From: Ifrita kowaldi | Lineage: Eukaryota > Chordata > Aves > Passeriformes > Cinclosomatidae | Direction of reading: 5' to 3' | NCBI GenBank assembly: GCA_013398055.1 | Contig: VZRS01001505.1 | Span: 248,001-312,000 of the forward strand | Length of the DNA: 64,000 nt | Part shown: piece after piece, positions 48,171 to 59,430 of the stretch | Position numbering within the stretch: the first letter of the stretch is position 1 | Layout of the letters: the number at the start of each line of letters is the position of its first letter | The notes under the pieces: model-generated | Databases searched by the model: none | The model's input: only the letters and a program-made list of their open reading frames with translations | Told to the model about the DNA's origin: nothing | Translations under genes and position numbers: made by a program

Positions 48171-51100
48171 TAATCTTGGTGTTTTTTATGAGCAAGCATA
48201 AGATTCCAGCACTAATCTTTAAAGTAACATCCATTATCTGGAAAATTAGCTTTCAGCTAATGGTCTGTTACAGGTCACACTTGGTAAAACTCCATGCACA
48301 TTTTCTTCCTTTTTCCCTTAAAAGCACTTGGAAATCCCGTGACAGCTGCCTGAGGGGAACAGCCTGGCTGGCTGATGGCACACAGTGACATGGAGAGATG
48401 AAGAGGAGCGTGCTCCCATCACACACCAGGTGAACCTCCAGCCTGGCACCATGAACCCCTCAAGGTGCCTCCACAGGGCAGAGATCTCACCCAGTCACAT
48501 CTCACCCGACCTGCAGGGCTTGCTGGGGTCAGGCACTCTGTATTAAGACTCTGGTTGGAGATAAGGGTCAGTCTTAGACACCTCCTTACCAGGACATTTG
48601 GGTGGCAAACAGCAGGAGGTGGTGTTCTCCTGAATGGATTTCTTCCATTTGAGACTCCCTGAAGACCTGCATGAGTCAAAGTGCCTGGAGTGGGAGATGA
48701 AACCTCACCTAGCCAGGCTGAGCCCCTCAGCACCCTTGATGCACTTACTGCTTGTCTTTTCGGAGACTCTGCTATCCCAGGTGAGGAGCTCTGAAGATCA
48801 CAAAAAGTTCAAATGGGAGCTGAAAGCACCGAGTCTCCCTCCAGCCTCAGCAGTTCAGCACCCACCTCCCTCTCAGCTGCTGAACCTTTGTGGGGAGCAG
48901 CCCCTCTCCCAATATCACCTGGAAATGCCTTCCTTGAAAGAGTCTTTGCTCCAGGGAAGCCCACTCCTTGCTGTGGCCACCTTCTCTGGCTGCCTCATGG
49001 CACACAGAGTGACCTTCCCCACATCACACAAAGATGCCTGTGCTTCGTGCCCACCAAACACTGACGAGCGACCACAAGCAGTGGCCACCCCTATGGAGGG
49101 AGCACCAGAGCCTAAGTCAGAGGGTGGTCTCCCTGTAGGTCCTGGAGATCCACCCCTTCTCCTGGAAGAACAAAGAGCTAATTCACCGACACCAGTGTGC
49201 AAAGCCAAGAAACCCTACTGGTGCTGCTCAGAGAGAAGGGAGCCAAACTCAGCAGGAAATAAAAGTAGAAAAGAAGACCAAAGATGACTATTACTATTTA
49301 ACAGCTTTGAGGCTGTGCCTTTAGTGAGCAGAGGCAGCACCAGGCTGAGGAGCTCAAGAGCCCAGAGGGCTGAGCTGGCTGTGCTGGGGAACATGGCCAT
49401 GCTCCTGCCAGGCTCTGCCATCATCCGGGGCTGCTTGCTGCCCCGGGAAACAGCCTCACTGAAACAACTGGTTCATTTGTTGGGGTGTAGAGCCAGCCCT
49501 GATGTTCTGGTATTAATGGCTTTGAAATATCATTTCACAGCCAGCAGTGCATGGCTCAAAGAGCACAGTCCATGATGGGAATAACAAGTTTTACAGGCCC
49601 TCGCCACATGGGTCTGGGTCTCAGCTGAACAATCTTTCATGGTGAAAAATATGGATAAAAGGGAAAATGGGTGGGGTTCGGGTTGGGTTTTTTGCCTGAA
49701 TTAAAAAGAAAATTGTTCTTCATTTTAATATCTTTGTCATTTTATGCCATAGTGGCCAAAATGTTATGTCATGTTTCTAGAAATCAGCCATTTTTAGTTC
49801 TTGCTTGCCAAAAGCAAAGGAAGCAAAGGATGTTTTTACAGCTTTTTAAAACCAAAGTCTCATGGGGGAAAAATGAAAATTTTAAATACAATTTTTCCCC
49901 TGCTATTTACTTTACTAAAAAATGCCTTTCTACTGGGAAAGTGATTAAAATTAAAACCAATTGTTGAGTCACTCATCCAGACTTCTCGTGGATTTGCTGT
50001 AAACTCAGCAGATATAAAAATCTCACTCATACTATGAGGGGAATTTCCAGTTTTCTGAAAGTTTATGGCACTGCAGCAGGGCTGACACTGTTTTTAAACA
50101 AGCTGCTGCTAAATCCTGGGTTTGAAGCCAGCTGATAGACAATCTCAGAGGAAACAACACCACTCTTGTAAAGCGTTGTTCTGCTTCCTCCCTCCAAGCT
50201 TGGATTTAATGATTTATTTACAATATGAAGAAGTGAAGTACTTTCATTTATTATAAGGACAAGCAGAGCCCTGGCTGCAGTGTGAAGGCAACCTGGATTC
50301 TTCTCAGCTCTTCTAAGGATTACTTGGGTGGACTGGTAGCAGCTTTGCCCCATAGTCCCAGGCTCTCTGCAGCAATGTCGGGGTGAAGACACCCATCCAA
50401 GCTCCTTGTGGAAATCCACACTCACTGTCCAAATAGAACCGAAGGTCAAGAATTAATAACATTTTCCAAATTACATCCCTTTTCCAGTTGCAGCATCTCC
50501 AAACCCACTGCCTCATAAAACTTGCAAGCAGACTATGAGCAAATGGGGAACTGCAACAAGACCTCCCTATAAGTGGAGTAATTCCAACTCTGGTTGCAAT
50601 GTAATCAAGTTTATACCATGGCTGCTGGCTGACACTGGGGAAAGAAAACGGAGGAGAGAGACCCGAGACATTTCCATTTGTCTGGGTGAGACAGTTTGCT
50701 GCTTCATGCAAAGCTTCTGAGCCTCAGGGACTCCATCTGAGGTCCTGCTGCCTGTTTTGCCCAAGGAGAAGAGAACTAAAAAGCCAATGGTCTTTATAAA
50801 AAGAATGGCTAAGCAGGCCTCTGGCTGGAAAAAAGATACATAAGAGGAAATGTGAATTGTTTGTACAAAATCCTAGGTTGGGCAAGAAGCAGTTGTTGAT
50901 CTCTTCCAACACCAGAATTGGAGTTCTTAGAGCAGGAACATCAAATTAAACTTTCAAAGGTTCAAAGGTGGCAGGTTAAAAGCAAACACAAAGAAATAGG
51001 TTGGGTGGTTCAAATGCAACTTGTAGTTAAGCTGTGGCACTCTGTCCCAGGATGTACAATTAACAGATAATACAGCTTAAACAGAGACTGACACAAGTTC

Positions 51101-52169
51101 AAGAAAAAAACAAAGCCTGAGATTTGTTAAAAAAGCTTGAACCACCTCTAATCCAGGAGGTCCTTGAGGGATGCAGAATATTTGGAAGTGTCCTGCATGC
51201 TTGCCCTGCACCTTTCCTCTTCTGTTTGAACCCACTTGCAGCCTCAGCCAGAGACAAGATCCTTTATTAGATGAGCACTCAGGGTGTCCACCTCTAGGTA
51301 TGAGATCAAAGTCCTGAAACGCTCTGTGGAGGCATGCCCAGGCCTCAGCTGCCCTCGTGCCTGGAGATCCTCCCACCACCTCCAGAGAAGCTGCCCAACT
51401 CCAGACGAGGCGCAATGGGAGTTAATGTGTTGAAGATGTAGAGCTGCCCCACATCCTACTCTGACAGACACGGACCTGCACAGAGCCAGCCACCAGATTC
51501 CTGACTGACAGCTTCACAAACAACAAGCCATTCAAAATTAACCACACCAGCTATTGAACTTTTCCTATAGTGGAAGTACCTTTTTGGGGACAAGGACAGC
51601 AAGAAAATAGCCCTGAGTATAAAGACACTCATCCCACAGGAGCACTCTGTGCCAGAAAACTTTCTCCACAGGCATGCACATCCCTGCCTCTCCAGGGTCC
51701 TTTCAGGTCCTAGACTTCACTGCGAAACCATGCAGGAGTACACTGGGGACCATGAGGATTACGGTTTTCATGGCCTTTGTGTTCCTGGGTTGGAGGGAAA
51801 ACCAGATGATATTAAAGCTTTGACATGTTTCCAGTTTAGCTTCCTACTGCAGTCACAAACCGGGATTAGCAGCCTGAGTATGCAGGCACAATCCTCCAGA
51901 AACATCTCAGCTGCAGTTTTTAGCTACAAATTATTATCCCGTTGCTACTCAGCTCCAGGTCCCAGTAGTGCTTTCCTCAAGACCCCGTTCTCCAAGCCAC
52001 ACAAAAGGCTCCCTAGAACTCAAAGCTGCTCTGGGTATCTCACGCTTTGCCAGCACACAGGGAAAGGAGCAGCAGGTTATACATATAACACAGCTTCCAA
52101 CAGGGCTCAGCCATGGAAGGTGTATAAAACGGTATTAGCAACAACTTGGTAAAAAGGAGCCATGTTGGT
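48171..52169. other. Unique non-coding DNA
   Basis: The plus-strand frame 48634-49287 (217 codons) is the longest plus-strand frame in the window. It is rich in proline, serine and leucine, lies in a GC-rich patch, overlaps frames in other phases and resembles no known family, so it is not called a gene. Elsewhere (for example 49671-49967, 51649-52152) frames are equally anonymous. Confidence 0.45.
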
Positions 52170-52507
52170 GTCACGGAGCACAATGAAAAGCGTAATTGGT
52201 TACAGCTGACAAACACAGAATTGCATTAAACAGAACATTCGATGCTGGGCCGTGGTTTACATCAAATTGTCAATCTCAATGTGGCAATCCCCTAAAAGGG
52301 CCACGTTTTTTGTAAGCCCTCAGGAAACATAGCAAATCATGGCAACATGTTTATAGTCTTCAAATGCCACACAAGGAACCTGATACGCATCTTTTACGGC
52401 GGGATATACTGGAGGGTGTTTCAGCACGTCCATACTCATTTTCCAAATACATTTCACAGCTTCGTTAAGCCTTCCCGAACCTCTCAAAGATCGACTTTGA
52501 GGTGAAG
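52170..52507 (-). other. CpG-retaining element with possible terminal exon (52320-52507, minus)
   Basis: About 12 CpGs in 330 bases stand out from depleted flanks. On the minus strand, a frame ends with a TGA at 52322-52320. It could start at a splice acceptor, since TTGTCCACTCCACAG lies directly upstream of base 52507. The resulting 62-codon tail reads like a compact protein end, with PVYPAVKDAYQVPC followed by an FEDYKHVAMICYVS C-terminus. I do not recognise the family and see no donor or upstream exon to join. Alternatives are a conserved non-coding element or chance. No polyadenylation signal is evident just downstream. Confidence 0.25.
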
Positions 52508-53744
52508 CTGTGGAGTGGACAATCCTCAAGGCCAAACTCACTCAACAAAGTGAGATCACTTGCCTTATCTCTGTGTTGCTTTCTATCTTCAAGTCTGGCA
52601 ATGAAGGCTGGAAACAGCAGCAACAACACACAGATCTTTACAGCCTGCCCTGAACTTCGCTGTCTGCTGCTGCCGTATCAACTGCCCTTGGACTTCGGCA
52701 CTAAACTTGACACCAGCAACCACAGTAGAAGGTCAATGATATTTATGTCCAAACAAAAGGGTTTTTCTATGCTTATTCTGGCTGGAATTCAAGTTATTTC
52801 AAGATGGTTTGTGGTTCCTGCACCTATTTACACACCAGATCCCTTGGGGAAGGGGGAGGTTTGCATGGTGCCTGTCACAGCGAAGTCCTGATGCTACCTA
52901 AACACCCTGCTGCCTGTCCTAAGACCGAAGGGCAGGAGGAGAGAGAGCTGGGTTAAATAGAGAAGGCACCTCTGGCAGAGTCAGAACCTTTTTGTGTTTG
53001 GGAAGATACACCAGGTCTTGCTGCACTTACAGCAAACCCTGCCATGATAGGATGTTTCATGAGCAGCAGAGCCTATGAAATACATTGTCCTGAGATGTTT
53101 GTGCTTTAGATTCTCCTGTGTCTTATAGTCAGGCTGAGCTCAGGGTGAAGGTCTTGCAGGGGCAGCTAAGAGCCTCTTTCCTTCACCCAGTTTCAGGTTT
53201 TCATGAATCTGGTAAGCAGTTTTTTTAAGGTATTTTTAAGACCTTCCGATAGGTGTCAGTTTTTCCACCAAATCCAACAGGTCGGTGGAAATGAGGACAA
53301 ACAGAGAGACTACATACTGGAATAAGGTAAGCAAACTAAAAATTCACACAGTTTAATTTTCAACTTTGGAAGAACAGAATAACTTACAGCAGGAAAAAAC
53401 AGTTTAAAAACTCAAACAAGCTGCTTAAAATGAAGATCCCAATTACCTACTCTGTAGATGACCTGCTATGGTATCAGCATATCTTCAAGGTTTCAAGATA
53501 AGGACTACAACACGAGGCAGATTTTTACGGCAGGATGGCAGTACCCTGAGTTCATTCAAAGTCCTGGTTTACTACCATGAGTACTCAGATAGCCTTCCAG
53601 AAAATAGCTTTCAGCTAACTTTATTAAAGAACAAACAAGAAGAAGAGTCAACAAAACTGTTCTCTAAGTTTTAAATACCAGGAGGGGAGGAAGCTTTATT
53701 GCTTTATGCTACTACATTACACAGATACAACAACAGCTGTCAAC
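52508..53744. other. Unique non-coding DNA
   Basis: The frames 52502-52891 and 53468-53674 on plus are anonymous. No repeat recognised. Confidence 0.5.
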
Positions 53745-54050
53745 AATAATATTATCTGTATTACAGCAGAGATCCCAGCTGAGACTAAGGTCTCATTGTG
53801 CAGGACACTTGTAAAAACCAACTAGAAATACACTGCAAGAAACCACCCCCTAAAGAAACTCAAGACTAAATAGGCAAGAGGGAAAGAATGGGGGGAAAAT
53901 GATATGACCCTGCTTTTACAGATGGGAAACTGAGGAATGCCAAGGATAACTGACTTGCCAGAGGCTGAAATTAAAAGTCTGTGGCGGAGCCATAACTGAG
54001 TCCAGATTTTCCAAATCCAACTCCAATACCACCCAAATCCAGTAGACTTC
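53745..54050 (+). mobile_element. Near full-length MIR-family SINE
   Basis: Landmarks occur in order over about 300 bases: TTATCTGTATTACAGCAGAG (53752-53771), GGTCTCATTGTGCAGGACAC (53789-53808) with TTGTAAAAA after it, CTCAAGACTAAATAGGCAAG (53860-53879), TTTTACAGATGGGAAACTGA (53914-53933), AACTGACTTGCCAGAGGCTG (53948-53967) and GTGGCGGAGCCATAACTGAG (53981-54000), then a CCAA...CCAGTAGACTT end. The first half recalls the MIR subfamily of turtles and crocodilians (CCCATTGTGCTAGG...GTACAAA), the second half the general MIR core and tail. Strongly diverged but unusually complete for a bird. Confidence 0.8.
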
Positions 54051-57000
54051 CCTTTAAATTAGTCTTAATAATGTTACAGTTGGATCTCACTTGTAATTGA
54101 ACTGTAGAAATCAGAAGTGGGTACGTCTTTCCTTTTTTTTAGGAGCACTCTTATTTAGTCCACAGCACATTTTGCTCAGGACTGTGAATTCTTCATAAAA
54201 TGGGTCCATTGTGTTTAATTTTCTCCACTTAACCTAGAGGCTGCACTTTCAGATGCTGTGCCAGGCACAAACTTGTTCCAGCAGAACGCAGCAGAACTTT
54301 TTCCTAATGCTCCTCTACATGCTCAAGGCTAACAAAGCTACTCCCTCTGAAGTGTCCACAGGCGATATGGGAACATTTAATACAACTTAATACACTCCCA
54401 GCACGTTGCTGTGAATGGGAAGCTCCTGAAGAAATGCCACAGCCCTGTAACACAACGTGTTGGATGAATGCTTAAACTTTTGTGGTTAACGAGAGTCAAC
54501 ATGGTAATTCAGTGTTAGTCAGAATTACCACGGTTGGATTACCCATTTTTCAACTTCTCCTGTTCTAAGCCATCTTAGTGGCCTTTATTCATAAAAGACA
54601 CAGATCTACCCATTTCAAATTGCCCCTTCATGTAAATACTGTCAGGACAAATAAAGTAGCTACTGCCAAGCCATCTGAAAATGATCAACACTCTTCGCTG
54701 CGAAGTAAGCAAAGTGAAGTCCATAACAAGATAGCAATTTGCACCTTTTTTTTAATTTTAATTTGAGGAATAATTCACTTATTTTGGTGCATAAGTTAAG
54801 CATGGAACATATTATTTAATCCTAATGCAAATCACACCAGCAGGAAATGTCATAAAGAAAAAAGTAATCTTCTGAAGGAAAAATAAATTATCGACACACG
54901 TTAAGAAGGAAAGAAACATTCTCGAATAATTTCTGTCTTTGTTGGTATTGGCTGGCAGCATAATCCTTCCAAGTAAATTGTAATTTCCAAATTAGATTAT
55001 ACATTATGTCATATTAGTTTTATATTAGAAAAACAAACTGACTGAAAGGAAAAATGCCAAAGTCGACTTGCCTGGTAATGTAAAATTTTTGTGTTTCTGC
55101 TGCGAAATGCTAATGTTTCTTTTTTTTTTTTTTTTAACAAGTTTTACAGCAAACATAAAACCTAAATTAAGGCAAGATATTTACTTTACTTGCCCAAGCC
55201 CTATTTGAAACATAAATAGGAAAAAAAAGACCAAGCATTTTCAGGACACCACATAACCATAGCAACAGTTATCTCTGTATATAAATACTGATACTGGCAT
55301 GGAAATTTTTGTGAGTTATACATCAATCAAGAATATAAGCACCTATTGCACTCAAAAATAACATATAGAGAGAACATTAAACCTGCACAGGTCAAGCGAT
55401 CTGAAGTCAGGAAATGGTGGAATTGAGAATAGCTGTGTAACTTTTGCTTTGCTCCTGTCTATGCCATGAAAGAGTCTTTAAATACACCACCCTCTATCAG
55501 GTTTTTTCACACAATTCCTGCTTAAGTCACTGACTAGAATGGATGGTGTTTGCTGGATACATGGTCTGGGACATTAGTCCTGTGAGGAACAGCCCTGGGA
55601 TTCTTTAATCTAATTTTAAGGGGAAAAAAGCTGAGGGAAGATGCTTGGTCCAAGCCTCCTTTACAACATGGTTCCCAAACTCTACATCTCAAAGGGACTG
55701 CAAGTCTGCTTTCCCCCCAGTTGTCTTTCAGAAAATCTTAAAATGCCACTAAGCAAAGATAACACCTTAGCATGGACACGTGTCAGATGGGGTGACCTAG
55801 GAACAAGGCCAAATGGCATCAGGGAAGAAAGCAAGGTAAGTACAGGACCATGGGGAAGATGAGATTGAGAATGTCCCAGCACACAGGACTTTCTGAGAAC
55901 AATAATTTGCAGAATATTTTGAAGACAACCAGCCAGGGATAAACATGGAAACACTGTAATTTCTTCATGACCTGTTAAACTGTCCCAGAGCACTCTACTG
56001 TCACTACAATTTTTCACTAAGTTTAGAAAGTTAAAAACAAATTATAAAAACAATCAATCCCAGCTGCTTCAGGAACCAAAAGCTCACCCATCTGTTTTTC
56101 TCCATGGAGCTGGCTGCAGATGATCAGGAAAAGTTCCACCTAAACAGACCAGCTGACAAGTACAAAATGCTTTGGTATTAATTAGAGAAACTGTAAGGTT
56201 GGTCTCATAAAGTGCATCTTTGTACATACAAAGGGAGAATAACCTGTAATGGGGAAGGAGATGTGAGAAAGGAAGAGAGACCTGTGCATCCTCGTCCGGA
56301 AGATGGACACTTCTTACGGACCCTAACAGCAATAACTTTGAAACAGTGAATGTTCATCATCCTGTAATTACCTTTTGTCACTAGATTTTTTCCCAAATGA
56401 CAAGGCTACAAATAAGTGACTTAACCTTCCATGTGCCCAAAAGAATGTCTGGACATGGCAACATCTTAGATGTTAAAAGAAATATATATAGATATATTAG
56501 ACAAAAATATGGCCTCAAAAGACCATTTTGAACTCAAGTTTTTAGTGACCCAAAAGAAAGGTTTAAATGTAAGTTCCCACTTCATCTCAGAGACAATCTC
56601 ACTTCTCCCATAATATAATACCATAAACTACAAAAGGGTGGTTTTAACTCTAATATATTTTTATATAATCACAGCTACAGCCACATTCCCATTATAAAAC
56701 AGACAGATAGACAGACATGTCTATCTCACTTCCTGCAAAGGTTATACTTAGAAGCTTTTTGAAAGGAGCCAAGAGACTATTAATATATGTAGTAATGTGG
56801 TGATGAACACAAGTACCATGAGGCGCAGACCAGTACAAAGCCCTTAGAAAAGTCAGGTCTAAGCTGTGATTCTACACAATTTCTTGGCTTCCTTAACAGT
56901 TTATGATATTTTTTTAAAGCATCTATTAATCACCTGGTAATCTTCAGCAAACACTTCTAAGTGGATTTTTCATGAAAAGCAACATACACACATAATCTTG
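54051..57000. other. AT-rich unique non-coding DNA
   Basis: No gene is recognised. The block 54880-55120 retains a few CpGs and many ATTA words and is a weak conserved-element candidate. A poly-T run lies at 55119-55136 and AT-rich simple sequence at 56481-56500 and 56696-56723 (GACA/GATA units). Confidence 0.5.
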
Positions 57001-58656
57001 GGATTTTGCGCGAGACAAAATCATCGATGGAAGCGTAAAGCAAGCAAGGAGCCAAACTCCATTTTATGTAGCCTCATTTCTGTAGTTGATCACATTTGAT
57101 CATGGGTGTCACAGTACACCTATTTGGATAACTTTTTTTCCATTTTGGTCTTACTGCACTAAACCTCTAATGATTTACACAGCACCATCGGTCTCGCTTA
57201 GCCTGTTCTATATATTGTTTCCATGTAGGTGGCTAGAAATGGCTTATTAAGGTGTAACCCTGTGATTATCTCATGTTTAATGAAGGGCCAGAGACAGATT
57301 TATTTCATCTGACCCTCACTAGAATGACATGGAGACTTGATAAAAGAGTTGATAAGTTTTTTGGTAGGGTTCCACTCTTCCCTGGCTTCCCCGACCTCAA
57401 ACTTGCACAGGCAGCCACTTCAGAGAGCAAGGAAAAAATGTGCTGGCTTTGTGTTTCCTCTCTTCCATCACATCTTAAAAGAAGCGCAGTTGATGGGTGT
57501 GCAAATCTGCAAGGTGTTGTATTTCTTGACTCCTTACTCCACTGACCCATGGAACTTCCTCTGCCATGACATCACCTGATCCAAGTGTCCCACTAGATAT
57601 GAGAAAGGATGACATCTGATGGAAATGTTAAAGTAACTCCTCCATGATAGATACAATCCCTTCAGTCTTCTGTAAAGCAATATTAATTGTATGTGAGCAC
57701 AAAATTTATTTCTCTCACATCTTGATACAAAACCATCTGCTATGGATTTTTGAACTTTACCTCTGTTATTGGTCTTGGTCAAAGAAAGGGCTAAATGGCT
57801 CATGACCTGATATGACGGGTCTCACCAGCCTGCCCTCTCTCGTGCAAGAAATCAATATTTGGCTTTGGTGTGAAGTGTCTTTTCATGTTTTCTCTCCCAG
57901 GCCTGACCCCAGATATCCCTTTCACCCATGACTTTCCCAGAGAGGCAATCGAAGTAAGATCCACATTCATCAAAACATCTTTTTCATCTATTTTTTTTTT
58001 CCCTCACCTTTTCAGAGGGAGCTAACAGCAGTTTTCCTGGAGGACTGAAATGCAAGTTGCAGTCCTAAACTCAACAGTCAGAGCACAACGCTTCAGAAAA
58101 CCTTTTGTGACACAAAATACAACTGGTGGTTAAGGAGGGGGGAAAGAATAAAAGCAACAATTCTGAAAACCAAAGGCTCTCAGAATAAACTGGTGCACAT
58201 AAAACAGCAGTTTCTGGAGAGTCAGTATCCCAGCCGAGAGAGACAAGACACACATACATGTACATGTACATATACAAAGAGTCCTGGAGACCATGTCCAG
58301 AATGATATAATTGTTTGGCAGGCACACTTCAATCATTCCTTCATTTTATAGACTGCCATTATTTGGCTTAACAGGACCTCAAAGAAAGGAAGGAGGAAGT
58401 TAAATGAAATAATCTCCCACCCAGCCCTGATGTATTATATTGTCTTCCTTTATACTGACTGATTTGTACCTATAGAAACTGTTCTCAATGACACAGGGAC
58501 CAGGGATTATTATCAATAAAGGACCTGACTTGACCACAGTCATCCGTTACCATGAATGCTACTCAACAGCTTCTTCTATTAACAAAATTAAAAACAAAAC
58601 AAAGAAAAAAATTCCTTTTTTAACACAGTATTTGTTGCCATTGAACTCCACTGGAA
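57001..58656. other. Unique non-coding DNA
   Basis: A small CpG group (GCGCGAG, ATCGATGG, AAGCG) lies at 57008-57038. The frames at 57273-57803 overlap on both strands and are anonymous. A short ACATGT repeat lies at 58253-58272. Nothing else is supported. Confidence 0.5.
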
Positions 58657-58679
58657 ATATATATATATATGTATATATA
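58657..58679. repeat. AT microsatellite
   Basis: An alternating AT run interrupted once by GT (ATATATATATATATGTATATATA type). Confidence 0.93.
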
Positions 58680-58979
58680 ACAAACATCTGCTTTTACATA
58701 CAGCCTTTGCACAGTGATTTCAGGGGAGGCCTGAAAGGCTCACTTCAAGGTTTTTATCTGGGGACACATTATTTAAATGAAGATCTTTAAAACACCATGC
58801 CAGACGGCCATCTTCATTTCTGTGATTCCAGGGAAGCGGAGGTGCTCCACTGCAAAGAATTTGGCTTCTTACCTACATAAAATAAACAGTTGCAACGCCT
58901 GTGGGTCTCAAAAATAGTAGCAAGGGTTCTTTTTTTAATAATCTTCAGTCTACTGTTTCAATAGCTAGACTACACATTG

Positions 58980-59430
58980 CATCTCCCAGCACATATAATA
59001 CAGCTGCTTTATGTTGGCCTTCTAGCTGTTCATTATTTTTGCTTTTATAATAAGAAATGTATGGAAACAAATGACCCTTTCAAAGTGCCGATCTGTTTAA
59101 AGAAATAGCAAACAATCCCAAAGCCACAGAGATTCTTCTACTGGCACAAGAATCGTGGCCCGTCATCATTTCAGGCCCCAAATGAGATAACACTTTGAAA
59201 CAACATTCATTAATGTTTGAAATCCCAATACAGAGCAATTTAATTCAAATGGCTTTGTTCTTTAGAAGAAACCCAAAGGGGAAGGCGGGAAGGCTAAAAA
59301 GATAGCTTAAGTCATATAAACTTTCACCAAAGAACAAATCAAAACATCTGAGGTTCATTCAATAGGGCTGACTGGCCTCAGCGAGAAGACGACAAACAAA
59401 GAGGCATTGTATTGTTCCGCGGAGTGAGGT
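58980..59430. promoter_or_regulatory. Candidate conserved non-coding block
   Basis: Contains few frames or simple repeats, several TTAAT/ATTA words, a CATTCATTAATGTTTGAAAT word (59204-59223) and retained CpGs, for example ATCGTGGCCCGTC at 59152-59164, AGCGAGAAGACGAC at 59380-59393 and TTCCGCGG at 59414-59421. This combination resembles conserved regulatory DNA, but sequence from one species cannot show conservation. Confidence 0.22.

Noticed and set aside
48634..49287. 217-codon plus-strand frame
   Set aside because: Proline/serine/leucine-rich translation without a recognisable family, overlapped by other-phase frames in the same GC-rich patch; consistent with chance.
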